Shown here in pieces: positions 8,047-15,934 of a stretch of 64,000 nt of DNA. The stretch covers positions 4,226,501 to 4,290,500 of the forward strand of contig NZ_CP060825.1 of assembly GCF_014489615.1 (NCBI RefSeq), read 5' to 3'. Within the stretch, counting starts at the first letter, position 1, and every line of letters begins with the position of its first letter. The stretch is from Streptomyces genisteinicus. Lineage in GTDB: Bacteria > Actinomycetota > Actinomycetes > Streptomycetales > Streptomycetaceae. The position numbers were made by a program, and so were the translations under genes. The notes under the pieces are model-generated. The model ran no database searches and had not been told where the DNA came from. It worked only from the letters and a program-made list of their open reading frames with translations.

Positions 8047-9057
8047 GTGACCGTCGTCGGGCCGTTCGGGCTGAGCGTGCGGGACCAGGCTCTTGAGGCC
8101 GATGTCCAGACCGGGCTGTCGGCTGTCGAGGCGGGCCTGCTCGATGCCACCAAGAGCGAGGTTCCGTTCATCACGGAGGCCGCGCAGCACCTCGTCCACG
8201 CGGGCGGCAAGCGGTTCCGCCCGCTGCTGGTGATGCTCGCCGCGCAGTTCGGCGACCCCTACGCGCCGGGTGTCGTGCCCTCGGCGGTGGTCGTCGAGCT
8301 CACCCACCTCGCGACGCTGTACCACGACGACGTGATGGACGAGGCGGACGTCCGCCGCGGGGTCGCCAGCGCGAACAGCCGCTGGGACAACTCGGTGGCC
8401 GTGCTCACCGGCGACTTCCTCTTCGCCCGCGCCTCGCACATCCTGGCGGACCTGGGGCCCGAGGCGGTCCGCATCCAGGCGGAGGCGTTCGAGCGCCTCG
8501 TCACGGGCCAGATCCTGGAGACCGCGGGCCCGCGCGACGGCCGCGACCCGGTCGACCACTACCTCGACGTGCTGGCCGGCAAGACCGGGTCGCTGGTCGC
8601 GGTGTCCTGCCGGTTCGGCGCGATGATGGCGGGCGCCGAGGAGCGCGTCGTCGACGTCCTCACCCAGTACGGGGAGCGCCTCGGCGTCGCCTTCCAGCTC
8701 GCCGACGACGTCCTCGACATCGCCTCCGACTCCCACGAGTCCGGCAAGACCCCCGGAACCGATCTGCGCGAGGGCATCGCCACCCTCCCCGTCCTGCTGC
8801 TGCGCGCGGCCGCCGAGGCCCACGGCCGTCCCGGGGACCGGGAGCTCGCCGCCCTCCTCGACGGCGATCTCACCGACGACGCCCGGCACGCCGAGGCGCT
8901 GCGCCGGCTGCGTGCCCACCCGGCGCTGGAGCAGGCCCGCCGGGACACCGTGCGGTACGCGGAGGAGGCCCGGGCGCTGCTCGCACCGCTCCCGGAGTGC
9001 TACGCGAAGGCGGCCCTGCAGGAGCTCTGCGACGCGGTCGTCCACCGCGCCGGATAG
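8047..9057 (+). CDS. Trans-polyprenyl diphosphate synthase
   Basis: A 336-residue cytosolic isoprenyl chain-elongating synthase that condenses isopentenyl diphosphate units onto allylic diphosphates. The first Asp-rich motif is DDVMDEADVRRG (about residues 98-109) and the second is QLADDVLDIASD (about 218-229). GGKRFRPLL near residue 57 binds the diphosphate, and KTG and GTDLREG motifs are present. The residues before the first Asp motif are THLATLYH, without the bulky aromatic pattern of short-chain farnesyl synthases, so a long-chain product is likely. In Streptomyces this would fit the menaquinone side chain. The start is GTG, 7 nt after AGGAGA. The following gene, a LolA-like protein, is 203 bp away on the same strand. 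Confidence 0.9.
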   Translation: MTVVGPFGLSVRDQALEADVQTGLSAVEAGLLDATKSEVPFITEAAQHLVHAGGKRFRPLLVMLAAQFGDPYAPGVVPSAVVVELTHLATLYHDDVMDEADVRRGVASANSRWDNSVAVLTGDFLFARASHILADLGPEAVRIQAEAFERLVTGQILETAGPRDGRDPVDHYLDVLAGKTGSLVAVSCRFGAMMAGAEERVVDVLTQYGERLGVAFQLADDVLDIASDSHESGKTPGTDLREGIATLPVLLLRAAAEAHGRPGDRELAALLDGDLTDDARHAEALRRLRAHPALEQARRDTVRYAEEARALLAPLPECYAKAALQELCDAVVHRAG

Positions 9058-9260
9058 GGCCCTCCGCCGCCAAGATCCGGGCGGGAGTCCCCGGGCCCTG
9101 TCCGGCGACGCCCCTTACGGGTCGGGGCAGTCGGGGCGGTTCGGTGTCATCCCAGAGGGGTACACGGGTTTGCGCCCGGGGACTGACGCCTGCGGGCGTG
9201 CGTTTTGGTCATATGGATGGAGAGCACCACCCCTGACCAACCACGGAGGTAGGGCACACC

Positions 9261-10469
9261 ATGGCACCGAACGACAGCGCACACTCCACCGACGAGGCAG
9301 GGGACCTCGGAGGCGGACGCCGCAAGGCCGTCCGCTACCTGGTTCCGCTGGCGGTCGCCGGTGTCGCGGCGGGCACCATCGGGCTGGTCCCGGCGTTCGC
9401 AGGCTCCGGCGACCCGGATCTGCCGAAGACCACCGCGCGCGAACTCATCGAGAAGATCGCCGCGTCGGACACCCAGCAGCTCTCCGGCACGGTGCGGATC
9501 ACCACCGACCTCGGACTGCCGTCCCTCGACGGACTGGCGGGCTCCCTGACCGGATCGGGCGGCGACGGGGAGGAGTCGTCCGCGGACCCCGCGTCCAAGC
9601 TCACCGAACTGGCCTCCGGCACCCACACCCTGCGGATCGCCGCCGACGGCCCGGAGCGCCAGAAGGTCTCCCTGCTGGACGGCTCGGCCGAGTACAGCCT
9701 GATCCGTGACGGCGACGAGGTCTGGGCCTACGACAGCGCCTCCGACGAGGTCTTCCACAGCAAGGACGCCGGGCGGCAGGACGCACCCGGGAAGGAGAAG
9801 GGCGCGCTGCCCTCGGAACTCCCCACCACACCGAAGGAGTTCGCCGACGAGGTGCTGAAGGCGTCGGACGGCACCACGTCGTTCCGGGTCGGCGGCACGG
9901 CACAGGTGGCCGGCCGGGACGCGTACCGGCTCGTCGTCGAGCCGGCGCAGAAGGGCTCGACGGTCAAGGCCGTCACCATCGCGGTCGACGCCGAGACCGG
10001 CACGCCGCTGAAGTTCACCCTCACCCCGAGCAGCGGCGGCAAGGCCGTGGTCGACGCCGGCTTCACCAAGGTCGACTTCGCCCGCCCCGCCGCGTCCACC
10101 TTCGACTTCACCCCGCCGAAGGGCGCGAAGGTGACCGAGGCGGACGAGGTGGAGAAGGAGGCCCGCCGCGAGGCGGAGGGCGCCCCGGAGGGCTTCTCCG
10201 GCTTCGACGTCATCGGTGAGGGCTGGACCTCGATCGCCACGGTCAAGGGGGCCGGCGGTCCGGGCGCCGGGGTGCCGGAGACGGACGACCTGCCGCCGGC
10301 GGCCGGGCAGTTCCTGGACTCCTTCGGCGACAAGGTCACCGGCGCGTTCGGCAAGGGCACCGTCTTCTCGACGCGGCTGGTCAACGCCCTGGTGACCGAG
10401 GACGGCACCGTCTACGTGGGCGCGGTCACCAAGGACGCCCTGGTGAAGGCGGCCGACGAGGCGAAGTAG
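9261..10469 (+). CDS. LolA-like membrane-anchored/secreted protein
   Basis: A 402-residue protein with a cytoplasmic N-terminus (about 1-28), one hydrophobic segment (VRYLVPLAVAGVAAGTIGLV, about 30-49) and a long extracytoplasmic part. That part resembles the LolA/LppX half-barrel used to hold lipids: it contains repeated amphipathic strands such as SGTVRITTDLGLPSL, DGDEVWAYDSASDEV and DAYRLVVEPAQKGSTV, and a helix before AVTIAVDAETGTPLKFTL. Gram-positive bacteria have no Lol system, so the role is unknown; binding of a lipid or lipoprotein is inference. The ATG at 9261 has a GGAGGT site 10 nt upstream. It follows the polyprenyl synthase in the same direction, a pairing I recall in other Streptomyces. 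A strong hairpin ends the gene. Confidence 0.8.
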   Translation: MAPNDSAHSTDEAGDLGGGRRKAVRYLVPLAVAGVAAGTIGLVPAFAGSGDPDLPKTTARELIEKIAASDTQQLSGTVRITTDLGLPSLDGLAGSLTGSGGDGEESSADPASKLTELASGTHTLRIAADGPERQKVSLLDGSAEYSLIRDGDEVWAYDSASDEVFHSKDAGRQDAPGKEKGALPSELPTTPKEFADEVLKASDGTTSFRVGGTAQVAGRDAYRLVVEPAQKGSTVKAVTIAVDAETGTPLKFTLTPSSGGKAVVDAGFTKVDFARPAASTFDFTPPKGAKVTEADEVEKEARREAEGAPEGFSGFDVIGEGWTSIATVKGAGGPGAGVPETDDLPPAAGQFLDSFGDKVTGAFGKGTVFSTRLVNALVTEDGTVYVGAVTKDALVKAADEAK

Positions 10470-10551
10470 GCCCCGCCGCACCCGTACCGTGCTCCGCCGC
10501 ACCCGTACCGCGCCCCTTCGCACCGGTGCCGCGCTCCGTACCACCGGCACC

Positions 10552-10593
10552 GCGCCCCGCCGTACGCCGCTCGCGCCGCGTACGGCGGGGCGC
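10552..10593 (+). terminator. Terminator hairpin after the LolA-like gene, 16-bp perfect stem
   Basis: The arms 10552-10567 and 10578-10593 are exact reverse complements with a 10-nt loop, 82 bp after the stop. No T-tract follows. Confidence 0.7.
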
Positions 10594-10705
10594 TCCGCGT
10601 TCCCGGCGGCCCCGAGGGCCGGGCAGTCGGGTGACCGGAGGTTCGGCGAACCGGGGCGGGGGCGGCGTACGGCCTCGCGCGTCCGGGGCGTCCGTCGCCG
10701 ACGCA

Positions 10706-10743
10706 CCGGAGTCCCGCCGCGCGACGGCGGGGCGGGACTCCGG
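10706..10743 (-). terminator. Terminator hairpin after the M28 aminopeptidase, 13-bp perfect stem
   Basis: The arms 10706-10718 and 10731-10743 (CCGGAGTCCCGCC/GGCGGGACTCCGG) form a perfect stem with a 12-nt loop, 16 bp beyond the aminopeptidase stop on the minus strand. Confidence 0.75.
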
Positions 10744-10759
10744 CGGCCGTGCGGCGGGC

Positions 10760-12076
10760 TCAGAAGGTGAGCCGCCAGCTGTCGATGTAGCCCGTGTCGT
10801 ACCGGGCCACGTCCTGCACCCGCAGCTTCCAGTCGCCGTTCGCCGCCTCGGCCGAGGCGTTGACGGTGTACGTGGCGATCACGTTGTCCGCGGAGTCGCT
10901 GCTGCTGGAGTTCTTGAGCCGGTAGGCGGTGCCGTCCGGCGCCACCAGGTCGATCACCAGGTCGCCCCGGAAGGTGTGCTTGATGTCGACGGCCGCCTTC
11001 AGCGTCGCCGGGGCGTTGCCGGTGCGTCCGGAGACGGTCACCGTCGAGGTGACGGCGGCTCCGGCGTCCGGGACGGCGACGTCGGCCGCGTTCTCGTAGA
11101 AGTCGCCCGGCGGGACCGTGGTGCCGGACGACAGGGACCAGATCGCGTGGGCGACCGCGTCGCTGTTGCGGTCCAGCGCGGTGTCGCTGATGTTCGACGT
11201 CGTGTCGCAGGACGAGTGGTAGCAGCGGTCGAACGCCTGCCCCGAGGTGCCGCCCCACTTCTGGGCCTGGGCGGCGGTCTTGGTCCTGCTGGCCCCGGTG
11301 AACAGGCCGCCCACCGGTATGCCGACGTTCTTGAACGACGCGTGGTCGGAGCGGCCGTCGCCCTCCGTCTCGATCTCCGTGGGGACGCCGATGCCCGCGA
11401 AGTAGTCCTTGAAGGTCTGCTCGATCACCGGGTCGTCGTCGTAGACGAAGTACCCCGGGTTCGGCGAGCCGATCATGTCGAAGTTCAGGTATCCGGCGAC
11501 CTTCGAACGCTCGGCGGACGGCAGGTTGTTGACGTAGTACTTCGAGCCGACCAGGCCCAGCTCCTCCGCTCCCCACCAGGCGAAGCGCAGGTGCTTCGAG
11601 GGCTGGAGCTGCGCGCGGGAGACGGCGAGCGCGGTCTCCAGCACGGCGGCGGAGCCGGAGGCGTTGTCGTTGATGCCGGCACCCGAGCTGACGGAGTCGA
11701 GGTGCGCGCCGGCCATCAGGGTCTGCCCGGTGTCGCCGCCGGGCCAGTCGGCTATCAGGTTGTAGCCCGTGGCGCCGCTGGAGGTGAACTGCTGGACGGT
11801 GGTGGTGAAGCCGGCGGCGTCGAGCTTTGCCTTCACGTAGTCGATCGACGCCTTGTAGCCGGGTCTGCCGTGCGCCCGGTTGCCGCCGTTGGCGGTGGCG
11901 ATGGACTGGAACTGGGTCAGGTGCGCCTTGACGCTGGCGAGCGGTATGTCGGGCGCCGCCAGTGCCGCGGCCTGCGCGCCCGGTGCCGCGGTCGCCGCGG
12001 GCGCACCCGCGGCGAGCAGTCCGGCGAGGGCGAACACGGCGGCGGTGAGCGTGCGTCCTGGAACGGAGAGGTTCAT
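10760..12076 (-). CDS. Secreted M28 family aminopeptidase with C-terminal P-domain
   Basis: A 438-residue exported zinc aminopeptidase close to Streptomyces griseus aminopeptidase (SGAP), which removes N-terminal, mainly hydrophobic residues from peptides. A Sec signal peptide (MNLSVPGRTLTAAVF to about residue 30) is followed by the M28 core. The zinc ligands and catalytic residues can be read as His in AGAHLDSV, Asp in INDNASGS, the Glu pair in WWGAEELGLVGS, Asp in NFDMIGS and His in CYHSSCDT. A P-domain (about residues 325-438, with HTFRGDLVIDLVAPDGT and a final SWRLTF) is normally found in subtilisin-like proteases and is often removed or used for stability. The ATG at 12076 is chosen because the signal peptide begins there; an in-frame extension further upstream has no signal-like features. 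Confidence 0.95.
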   Translation of the reverse strand: MNLSVPGRTLTAAVFALAGLLAAGAPAATAAPGAQAAALAAPDIPLASVKAHLTQFQSIATANGGNRAHGRPGYKASIDYVKAKLDAAGFTTTVQQFTSSGATGYNLIADWPGGDTGQTLMAGAHLDSVSSGAGINDNASGSAAVLETALAVSRAQLQPSKHLRFAWWGAEELGLVGSKYYVNNLPSAERSKVAGYLNFDMIGSPNPGYFVYDDDPVIEQTFKDYFAGIGVPTEIETEGDGRSDHASFKNVGIPVGGLFTGASRTKTAAQAQKWGGTSGQAFDRCYHSSCDTTSNISDTALDRNSDAVAHAIWSLSSGTTVPPGDFYENAADVAVPDAGAAVTSTVTVSGRTGNAPATLKAAVDIKHTFRGDLVIDLVAPDGTAYRLKNSSSSDSADNVIATYTVNASAEAANGDWKLRVQDVARYDTGYIDSWRLTF

Positions 12077-12154
12077 GTGGGGGCTCCGGATTCCGTATGA
12101 GGTGAGGACGGAACGTGCGTGACGACGCCCCGGGCCGGCGGTGGCACGGGGCGC

Positions 12155-12236
12155 TGGAGCATGAACGTGGAGCGTGAACGTGGAGCATCGCGACGACGAC
12201 CTCTGGTCGTACGGCCGTACGGTCGTACGGCCGTAC
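12155..12236. repeat. Short tandem repeats upstream of the aminopeptidase
   Basis: Two adjacent repeat blocks lie 80-160 bp upstream of the M28 gene start. The first is a 13-bp unit, TGGAGCRTGAACG, in two copies plus a partial third (12155-12188). The second is a 16-bp unit, GGTCGTACGGCCGTAC, in two exact copies (12205-12236), followed by degenerate GGTCGTGCGGTGGTGC. The core GTACGGCCGTAC is a perfect palindrome. They could be regulatory sites for the aminopeptidase or simple slippage products. Confidence 0.6.
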
Positions 12237-12352
12237 GGTCGTGCGGTGGTGCGGTGGTGCGTCGTGCGTGCTGAATGGTCGGCCCGCCCTCGACGTACCG
12301 TCAAGGGCGGAAATCGGTCACCTCTGTTCACATTGCGGACGGCTCGGGCCGG

Positions 12353-12802
12353 TCACTGGACGCAGAACTCGTTGCCCTCCGGGTCCGTCAGTACGGTCCA
12401 TTCGCCGCCCTGCTCGCGGACCTGGCGCACGACCGTCGCCCCCAGTGCGACGATCCTGGCCGTCTCGGCGTCGCGTTCACCGGGCGCGGCGTGCACGTCG
12501 ACGTGGAGCCGGTTCTTCCCGGCCTTCTTCTCCGGTACGCGCTGGAAGAGGATCCGGCGGCCGAGGCCGGCGCCGTTCAGCTCGTCGAAGGGGTCGTCCG
12601 GATGCCGGACGCCGATCAGATCGCGCCAGGCGCGCCGGCCGTGCGAGGTGACCGTCAGCTCCTCGGGCACCGCCCCCTGTCCGAGCAGCTGGTCGATCAG
12701 GGGGCTGTTGTCCTCCACCTGGTAGCCGAGGGCGCCCGCCCAGAAGTCCGCCTGGGCGTGGGGGTCTTCGGCGTCGATCACGAGTTTCCAGTGCAAGGTC
12801 AT
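12353..12802 (-). CDS. VOC family (glyoxalase/bleomycin-resistance-like) protein
   Basis: A 149-residue single-domain vicinal-oxygen-chelate protein with two beta-alpha-beta-beta-beta halves. It begins MTLHWKLVIDAEDPHAQADF, continues with the strand RRILFQRVPEKKAGKNRLHVDVHA and ends in the usual VLTDPEGNEFCVQ. The motif NRLHVDVHA and the terminal Glu in PEGNEF supply candidate metal ligands. The substrate is unknown; members bind drugs, modify small metabolites or act as sensors. It is transcribed divergently from the CGNR protein, and only 21 bp separate the two starts, all of it one palindrome. The pair is therefore very likely co-regulated, and the message probably begins at or next to the ATG (leaderless). 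Confidence 0.88.
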   Translation of the reverse strand: MTLHWKLVIDAEDPHAQADFWAGALGYQVEDNSPLIDQLLGQGAVPEELTVTSHGRRAWRDLIGVRHPDDPFDELNGAGLGRRILFQRVPEKKAGKNRLHVDVHAAPGERDAETARIVALGATVVRQVREQGGEWTVLTDPEGNEFCVQ

Positions 12803-12823
12803 GTAACCACTTATACTGGTTAC
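12803..12823. promoter_or_regulatory. 21-bp divergent promoter/operator palindrome GTAACCA-N7-TGGTTAC
   Basis: The entire gap between the divergent ATGs is a perfect 7-bp inverted repeat around CTTATAC. On the plus strand the centre contains TATACT (12812-12817), 6 nt before the CGNR ATG. On the minus strand it contains TATAAG at the same distance from the VOC ATG. Both are good -10 boxes placed for leaderless transcription, so a protein bound to the palindrome would block both promoters. The CGNR protein is the obvious candidate binder (inference). Confidence 0.7.
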
Positions 12824-13441
12824 ATGACTGCGAGGGCAACGGAACCGCCGGGACTGCTGCTGCGTCACCCGGACGGCCAGACGTTCCGCTTCGACCCGGG
12901 TGCGCTCTGCCTGGAGCTGCTGGCCACCGGCGGACCCGGCGCGTACGCGCGGTTCGAGGTGCTGACCGGGCCCGGGGAGCTCATGGCCTGGGTGGCCGCC
13001 AGCCGGTTGCCCCCGGGGCTCCGGCTGGCGGCGGACGACACCGGCGCGGCGGCGGCACGCGCGCTGCGCGACGCCCTGTGGGGTGTGGTGGCGGCCCGGG
13101 CGCACGGCGCCGCGCCCGCACCCGCCGGTCTCGCCGCGGTGAACGCGGCGGCCGCCGCGCCCCCGCTCGTCCCGCTGATCGCCGCCGACGGCACCCGGGC
13201 CTGGGCGCCCGGCGAAGCGCCGGTCACGGCCCTGCTGTCGACCGTCGCGCGCGACGCGGTGGACCTCCTCACCGGACCGCACGCCGACCGGGTGCGGGAG
13301 TGCGCGGCCCGCGACTGCGCCCTCCTCTTCGTCGACGTCTCCCGTCCCGGCCGCCGCCGCTGGTGCTCGATGGAACGCTGCGGCAACCGCCACAAGGTCC
13401 GCACCCTCCGCGCCCGCCGGGCGGACGGGGACGCACCCTGA
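12824..13441 (+). CDS. CGNR zinc-finger protein (ABATE domain), putative regulator
   Basis: A 205-residue protein. The first 140 residues match the stress-induced ABATE-type domain (RHPDGQTFRFDPGALCLELLATGG). The C-terminal part is a CGNR zinc finger: CAARDCALLFVDVSRPGRRR (starting near residue 165) followed by WCSMERCGNRHKVR, giving Cys pairs that can hold one zinc ion. CGNR proteins are regarded as DNA-binding regulators. The ATG at 12824 directly follows the palindrome and no Shine-Dalgarno sequence can fit between them, which supports leaderless translation. Its target is presumably the palindrome it shares with the divergent VOC gene. Confidence 0.85.
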   Translation: MTARATEPPGLLLRHPDGQTFRFDPGALCLELLATGGPGAYARFEVLTGPGELMAWVAASRLPPGLRLAADDTGAAAARALRDALWGVVAARAHGAAPAPAGLAAVNAAAAAPPLVPLIAADGTRAWAPGEAPVTALLSTVARDAVDLLTGPHADRVRECAARDCALLFVDVSRPGRRRWCSMERCGNRHKVRTLRARRADGDAP

Positions 13442-13816
13442 CGCGCGGGAGCGCCCTGGCGCACCGGGACCCCGCCCCGACGCGCGGACCGCACCCTGAC
13501 GGCGGGTGGTCTTCGCCCCCGCGCTCCCTGCGGAGCCCGGGGCCGGAGCCCGGGGCCGGAGCCCGGCGTCCGCCGATTCCGTGGCGGCCGGTGCTCCACG
13601 GACCGCCGGAGCCGTTCAACCCCGGCGCGGGTGCAGCCGCCCCCGCGTCCGCCCGCGCGGCCCCCGGCCCGCGTCCGCCCGACGCCACACCGCGAACGGC
13701 CGTCGGCCCCACGGACATCCGTGGGGCCGACGGCCGTTCGCGGTTCGTGCGGTCGCTTCGCGTGCGGTCGGTTCGTATGGGTCCGGTTCGTGCCGCCGCC
13801 TCCGGCGGCACGGACC
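13442..13816. other. Convergent intergenic region with terminator and GC repeats
   Basis: 375 bp between the converging CGNR and rarD genes. It contains a 13-bp GC tandem repeat (GGAGCCCGGGGCC, two full copies and a partial third, 13532-13566) and the large palindrome at 13690-13743. No coding capacity is convincing. Confidence 0.5.
13690..13743. terminator. Bidirectional terminator, 26-bp perfect inverted repeat
   Basis: The arms 13690-13715 and 13718-13743 are exact reverse complements separated by only 2 nt, so the RNA would form about 25 bp with a tight loop. Lying between convergent genes, it can stop transcription from either side. Confidence 0.8.
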
Positions 13817-14863
13817 TCAGGCGGTCGGTTCGGGCTCGCGGCCCGCGCGGGCCGCCTCCCCGGCCGGGGCCGCCTTGCCGGGCAGCCCGCCCGCGACGAC
13901 GCCGGACTGCGGCGCCGACGGCAGCGGGGCGGCGCCGGAGGCCGCGGCCTCGACGGCGAGGCGCAGGGCCTGGGCCCGATTGCGCCGGGCGTTGCGCAGC
14001 GCGTCCCAGGTGAGGCACGAGAGCGCCAGCCAGACCAGCGCGAAACCGGCCCACCGCTCCGCGGGCATCGCCTCGCGGAAGTAGAGGACTCCGAGCAGGA
14101 ACTGGAACACGGGCGCCAGGTACTGGAGCAGCCCCAGAGTGGAGAGCGGCACCCGGATCGCCGCCGCGCCGAAGCAGATGAGGGGCACCGCGGTCACGAT
14201 GCCCGTCGCGGCGAGCAGTGCGGCGTGCCCGGTGCCGTGGGAGCCGAAGGACGCCGAGCCGTCCGCGCCGAGCCACAGCAGGAAGCCGAGCGCGGGCAGG
14301 AACTGGATGGCCGTCTCGGCGGCGAGGGACTCCAGGCCGCCGAGGTTGACCTTCTTCTTCACCAGCCCGTACGTCGCGAAGGAGAAGGCCAGCACCAGCG
14401 AGATCCAGGGCGGCTGCCCGTAGCCCACGGCGAGGACGAGCACAGCGGCGAAGCCCGTGCCGACCGCCGCCCACTGCGCGGGGCGCAGCCGCTCGCCGAG
14501 CAGCAGCACGCCCATCGCGATGGTGACCAGGGGGTTGATGAAGTAGCCGAGCGAGGCCTCCACGACCCGGCCGGTGTTGACGGCCCAGATGTAGACGCCC
14601 CAGTTGACCGTGATCACGGCGGCGGCCACGGTGACGAGCGCCAGCTTGGCGGGGCTGCGCACCAGGTCGCGGATCCAGCCCCACTGCTTCAGCGCCAGCA
14701 GCGCGACGGCGACGACGGCCAGCGACCACACCATCCGGTGGGCGAGGATCTCGCCGGCTCCGGACGGTTTGAGCAGCGGCCAGAAGAGCGGGACCAGCCC
14801 CCACATCCCGTAGGCGCCGATCCCGTACAGCAGTCCTGCCCGCTGTTCGTTCTCCGACTTCAC
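13817..14863 (-). CDS. rarD: EamA family transporter, RarD-type
   Basis: A 348-residue inner-membrane protein with about ten transmembrane helices arranged as two EamA repeats, of the RarD branch of the drug/metabolite transporter superfamily. Recognisable parts are the opening LLYGIGAYGMWGLVPLFWPL, the RarD pattern ILAHRMVWSL and NWGVYIWAVNTGRVVEASLGY. The last 60 residues are a cytoplasmic Arg/Ala/Pro-rich tail. The substrate is unknown; chloramphenicol in the name of some homologues is not established here. I chose the GTG at 14863 because AGGAGG sits 8 nt upstream and the first helix follows soon; an ATG further upstream adds residues without membrane character. Confidence 0.9.
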   Translation of the reverse strand: MKSENEQRAGLLYGIGAYGMWGLVPLFWPLLKPSGAGEILAHRMVWSLAVVAVALLALKQWGWIRDLVRSPAKLALVTVAAAVITVNWGVYIWAVNTGRVVEASLGYFINPLVTIAMGVLLLGERLRPAQWAAVGTGFAAVLVLAVGYGQPPWISLVLAFSFATYGLVKKKVNLGGLESLAAETAIQFLPALGFLLWLGADGSASFGSHGTGHAALLAATGIVTAVPLICFGAAAIRVPLSTLGLLQYLAPVFQFLLGVLYFREAMPAERWAGFALVWLALSCLTWDALRNARRNRAQALRLAVEAAASGAAPLPSAPQSGVVAGGLPGKAAPAGEAARAGREPEPTA

Positions 14864-14965
14864 CGGCCCTCCTGTCCCCGCGCGAGTTCCGGGCAACGGT
14901 ACGCCGCGCGAGGGGCGGATGTCATGTCCGTATCGGCATACGGTCATGACCTTCGGGAGGCCGGG

Positions 14966-15826
14966 TCACCGGGCGGCGAGCGCCGCGGCGACCGAGTCGG
15001 CGAGCGGGGTGGACGGGCGTCCGGCGAGCCGCGCCAGGTCGCCGCTGGTCCCCGCCAGGCGGCCCCGCGCGATCGCGTCGTCCACGTCGACCAGGATCCG
15101 CGCGAAGGGCTCCGGGACGCCCGCGCCCACCAGGACGGACAGGTGCGCCTCGGGGGTGAGCTCGGTGTAGGTGACGGTGCGGCCGGTCTGCCGGGTGAGC
15201 TCGGCCGCGTACTCGGCGAGCGACCAGGCGGTGTCGCCGCTCAGCTCGTACGCCGCGCCCAGGTGCCCCTCGCCGGTCAGCACGGCGGCCGCGGCCGCCG
15301 CGTAGTCGGCGCGGGCGGCGGCGGCGATCCTGCCGTCGCCCGCGTTGCCCACGACGGTGCCGTGCTCCAGCACCGGGCCGAGGTTCGCGGTGTAGTTCTC
15401 CGTGTACCAGCCGTTGCGCAGGAAGGTGTGGGGCACGCCCGAGTCGAGGATCAGCCGCTCGGTGACCCGGTGCTCGTCGGCCAGGTCGAAGTCCGCGTCG
15501 GGGCCGCCGAGGACCCCGGTGTAGGCGAGCTGGGCGACGTCGGCGGCCCTCGCCGCCGCGATGACCGAGGTGTGCTGGGCGACCCGGCGGCCGACCTCGC
15601 TGCCCGAGACGAACAGCACCCGGTCCCCGGGGCGGAAGGCGTCCTCCAGGGTCTCGGGCCGGTCGTAGTCGCCGAGCCGCAGCTCCACGCCCAGCTCCGC
15701 CAGGCCGGCGGCCTTCTCCTTGTCGCGGACGACGGCCGCGACGTCCGCGGCCGGGACGCGGACGAGCAGCTCGTCCACGACGAGTCGGCCGAGTGCTCCG
15801 GTGGCGCCGGTGACGACGATGCCCAT
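14966..15826 (-). CDS. NAD(P)-binding NmrA-type SDR (quinone oxidoreductase-like)
   Basis: A 286-residue atypical short-chain dehydrogenase of the NmrA/QorB (YtfG) group, expected to be a cytosolic NAD(P)H-dependent quinone reductase or redox sensor. The dinucleotide site is VVTGATGALGRLVVDELL at the N-terminus. Other family marks are RLGDYDRPETLEDAF, the sensing segment VLFVSGSEVGRRVAQH and the substrate-side motif FLRNGWYTENY. Length fits the family. It is divergent from the HxlR regulator gene with 108 bp between starts, a typical arrangement in which HxlR proteins control a redox enzyme in response to electrophiles or quinones. Confidence 0.9.
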   Translation of the reverse strand: MGIVVTGATGALGRLVVDELLVRVPAADVAAVVRDKEKAAGLAELGVELRLGDYDRPETLEDAFRPGDRVLFVSGSEVGRRVAQHTSVIAAARAADVAQLAYTGVLGGPDADFDLADEHRVTERLILDSGVPHTFLRNGWYTENYTANLGPVLEHGTVVGNAGDGRIAAAARADYAAAAAAVLTGEGHLGAAYELSGDTAWSLAEYAAELTRQTGRTVTYTELTPEAHLSVLVGAGVPEPFARILVDVDDAIARGRLAGTSGDLARLAGRPSTPLADSVAAALAAR

Positions 15827-15906
15827 GGTGGTTCTCCGTTTCGGTGGGGTGAGAGCCCCCTCGCGGAGGCCTTCAGCCACTGTAAGCAGGGAACTAACCT
15901 GGAGAA

Positions 15907-15931
15907 AGTACCCACCTTCACGTAAGGTACT
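15907..15931. promoter_or_regulatory. Candidate HxlR operator AGTACC-N13-GGTACT with nested ACCTT-N5-AAGGT
   Basis: Two concentric inverted repeats lie 4-28 bp upstream of the HxlR ATG: outer AGTACC (15907-15912) and GGTACT (15926-15931), inner ACCTT and AAGGT. HxlR dimers bind such spaced palindromes between divergent genes. The binding itself is inference. Confidence 0.5.
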
Positions 15932-15934
15932 GGC

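Noticed and set aside
12155..12236. CRISPR-like repeat array
   Set aside because: The units are tandem without spacers and only two copies each; no cas genes are present in the window.
13532..13566. GC tandem repeat after the CGNR gene as a regulatory element
   Set aside because: It lies in a convergent intergenic region, far from any start codon, and is most simply slippage in GC-rich DNA.
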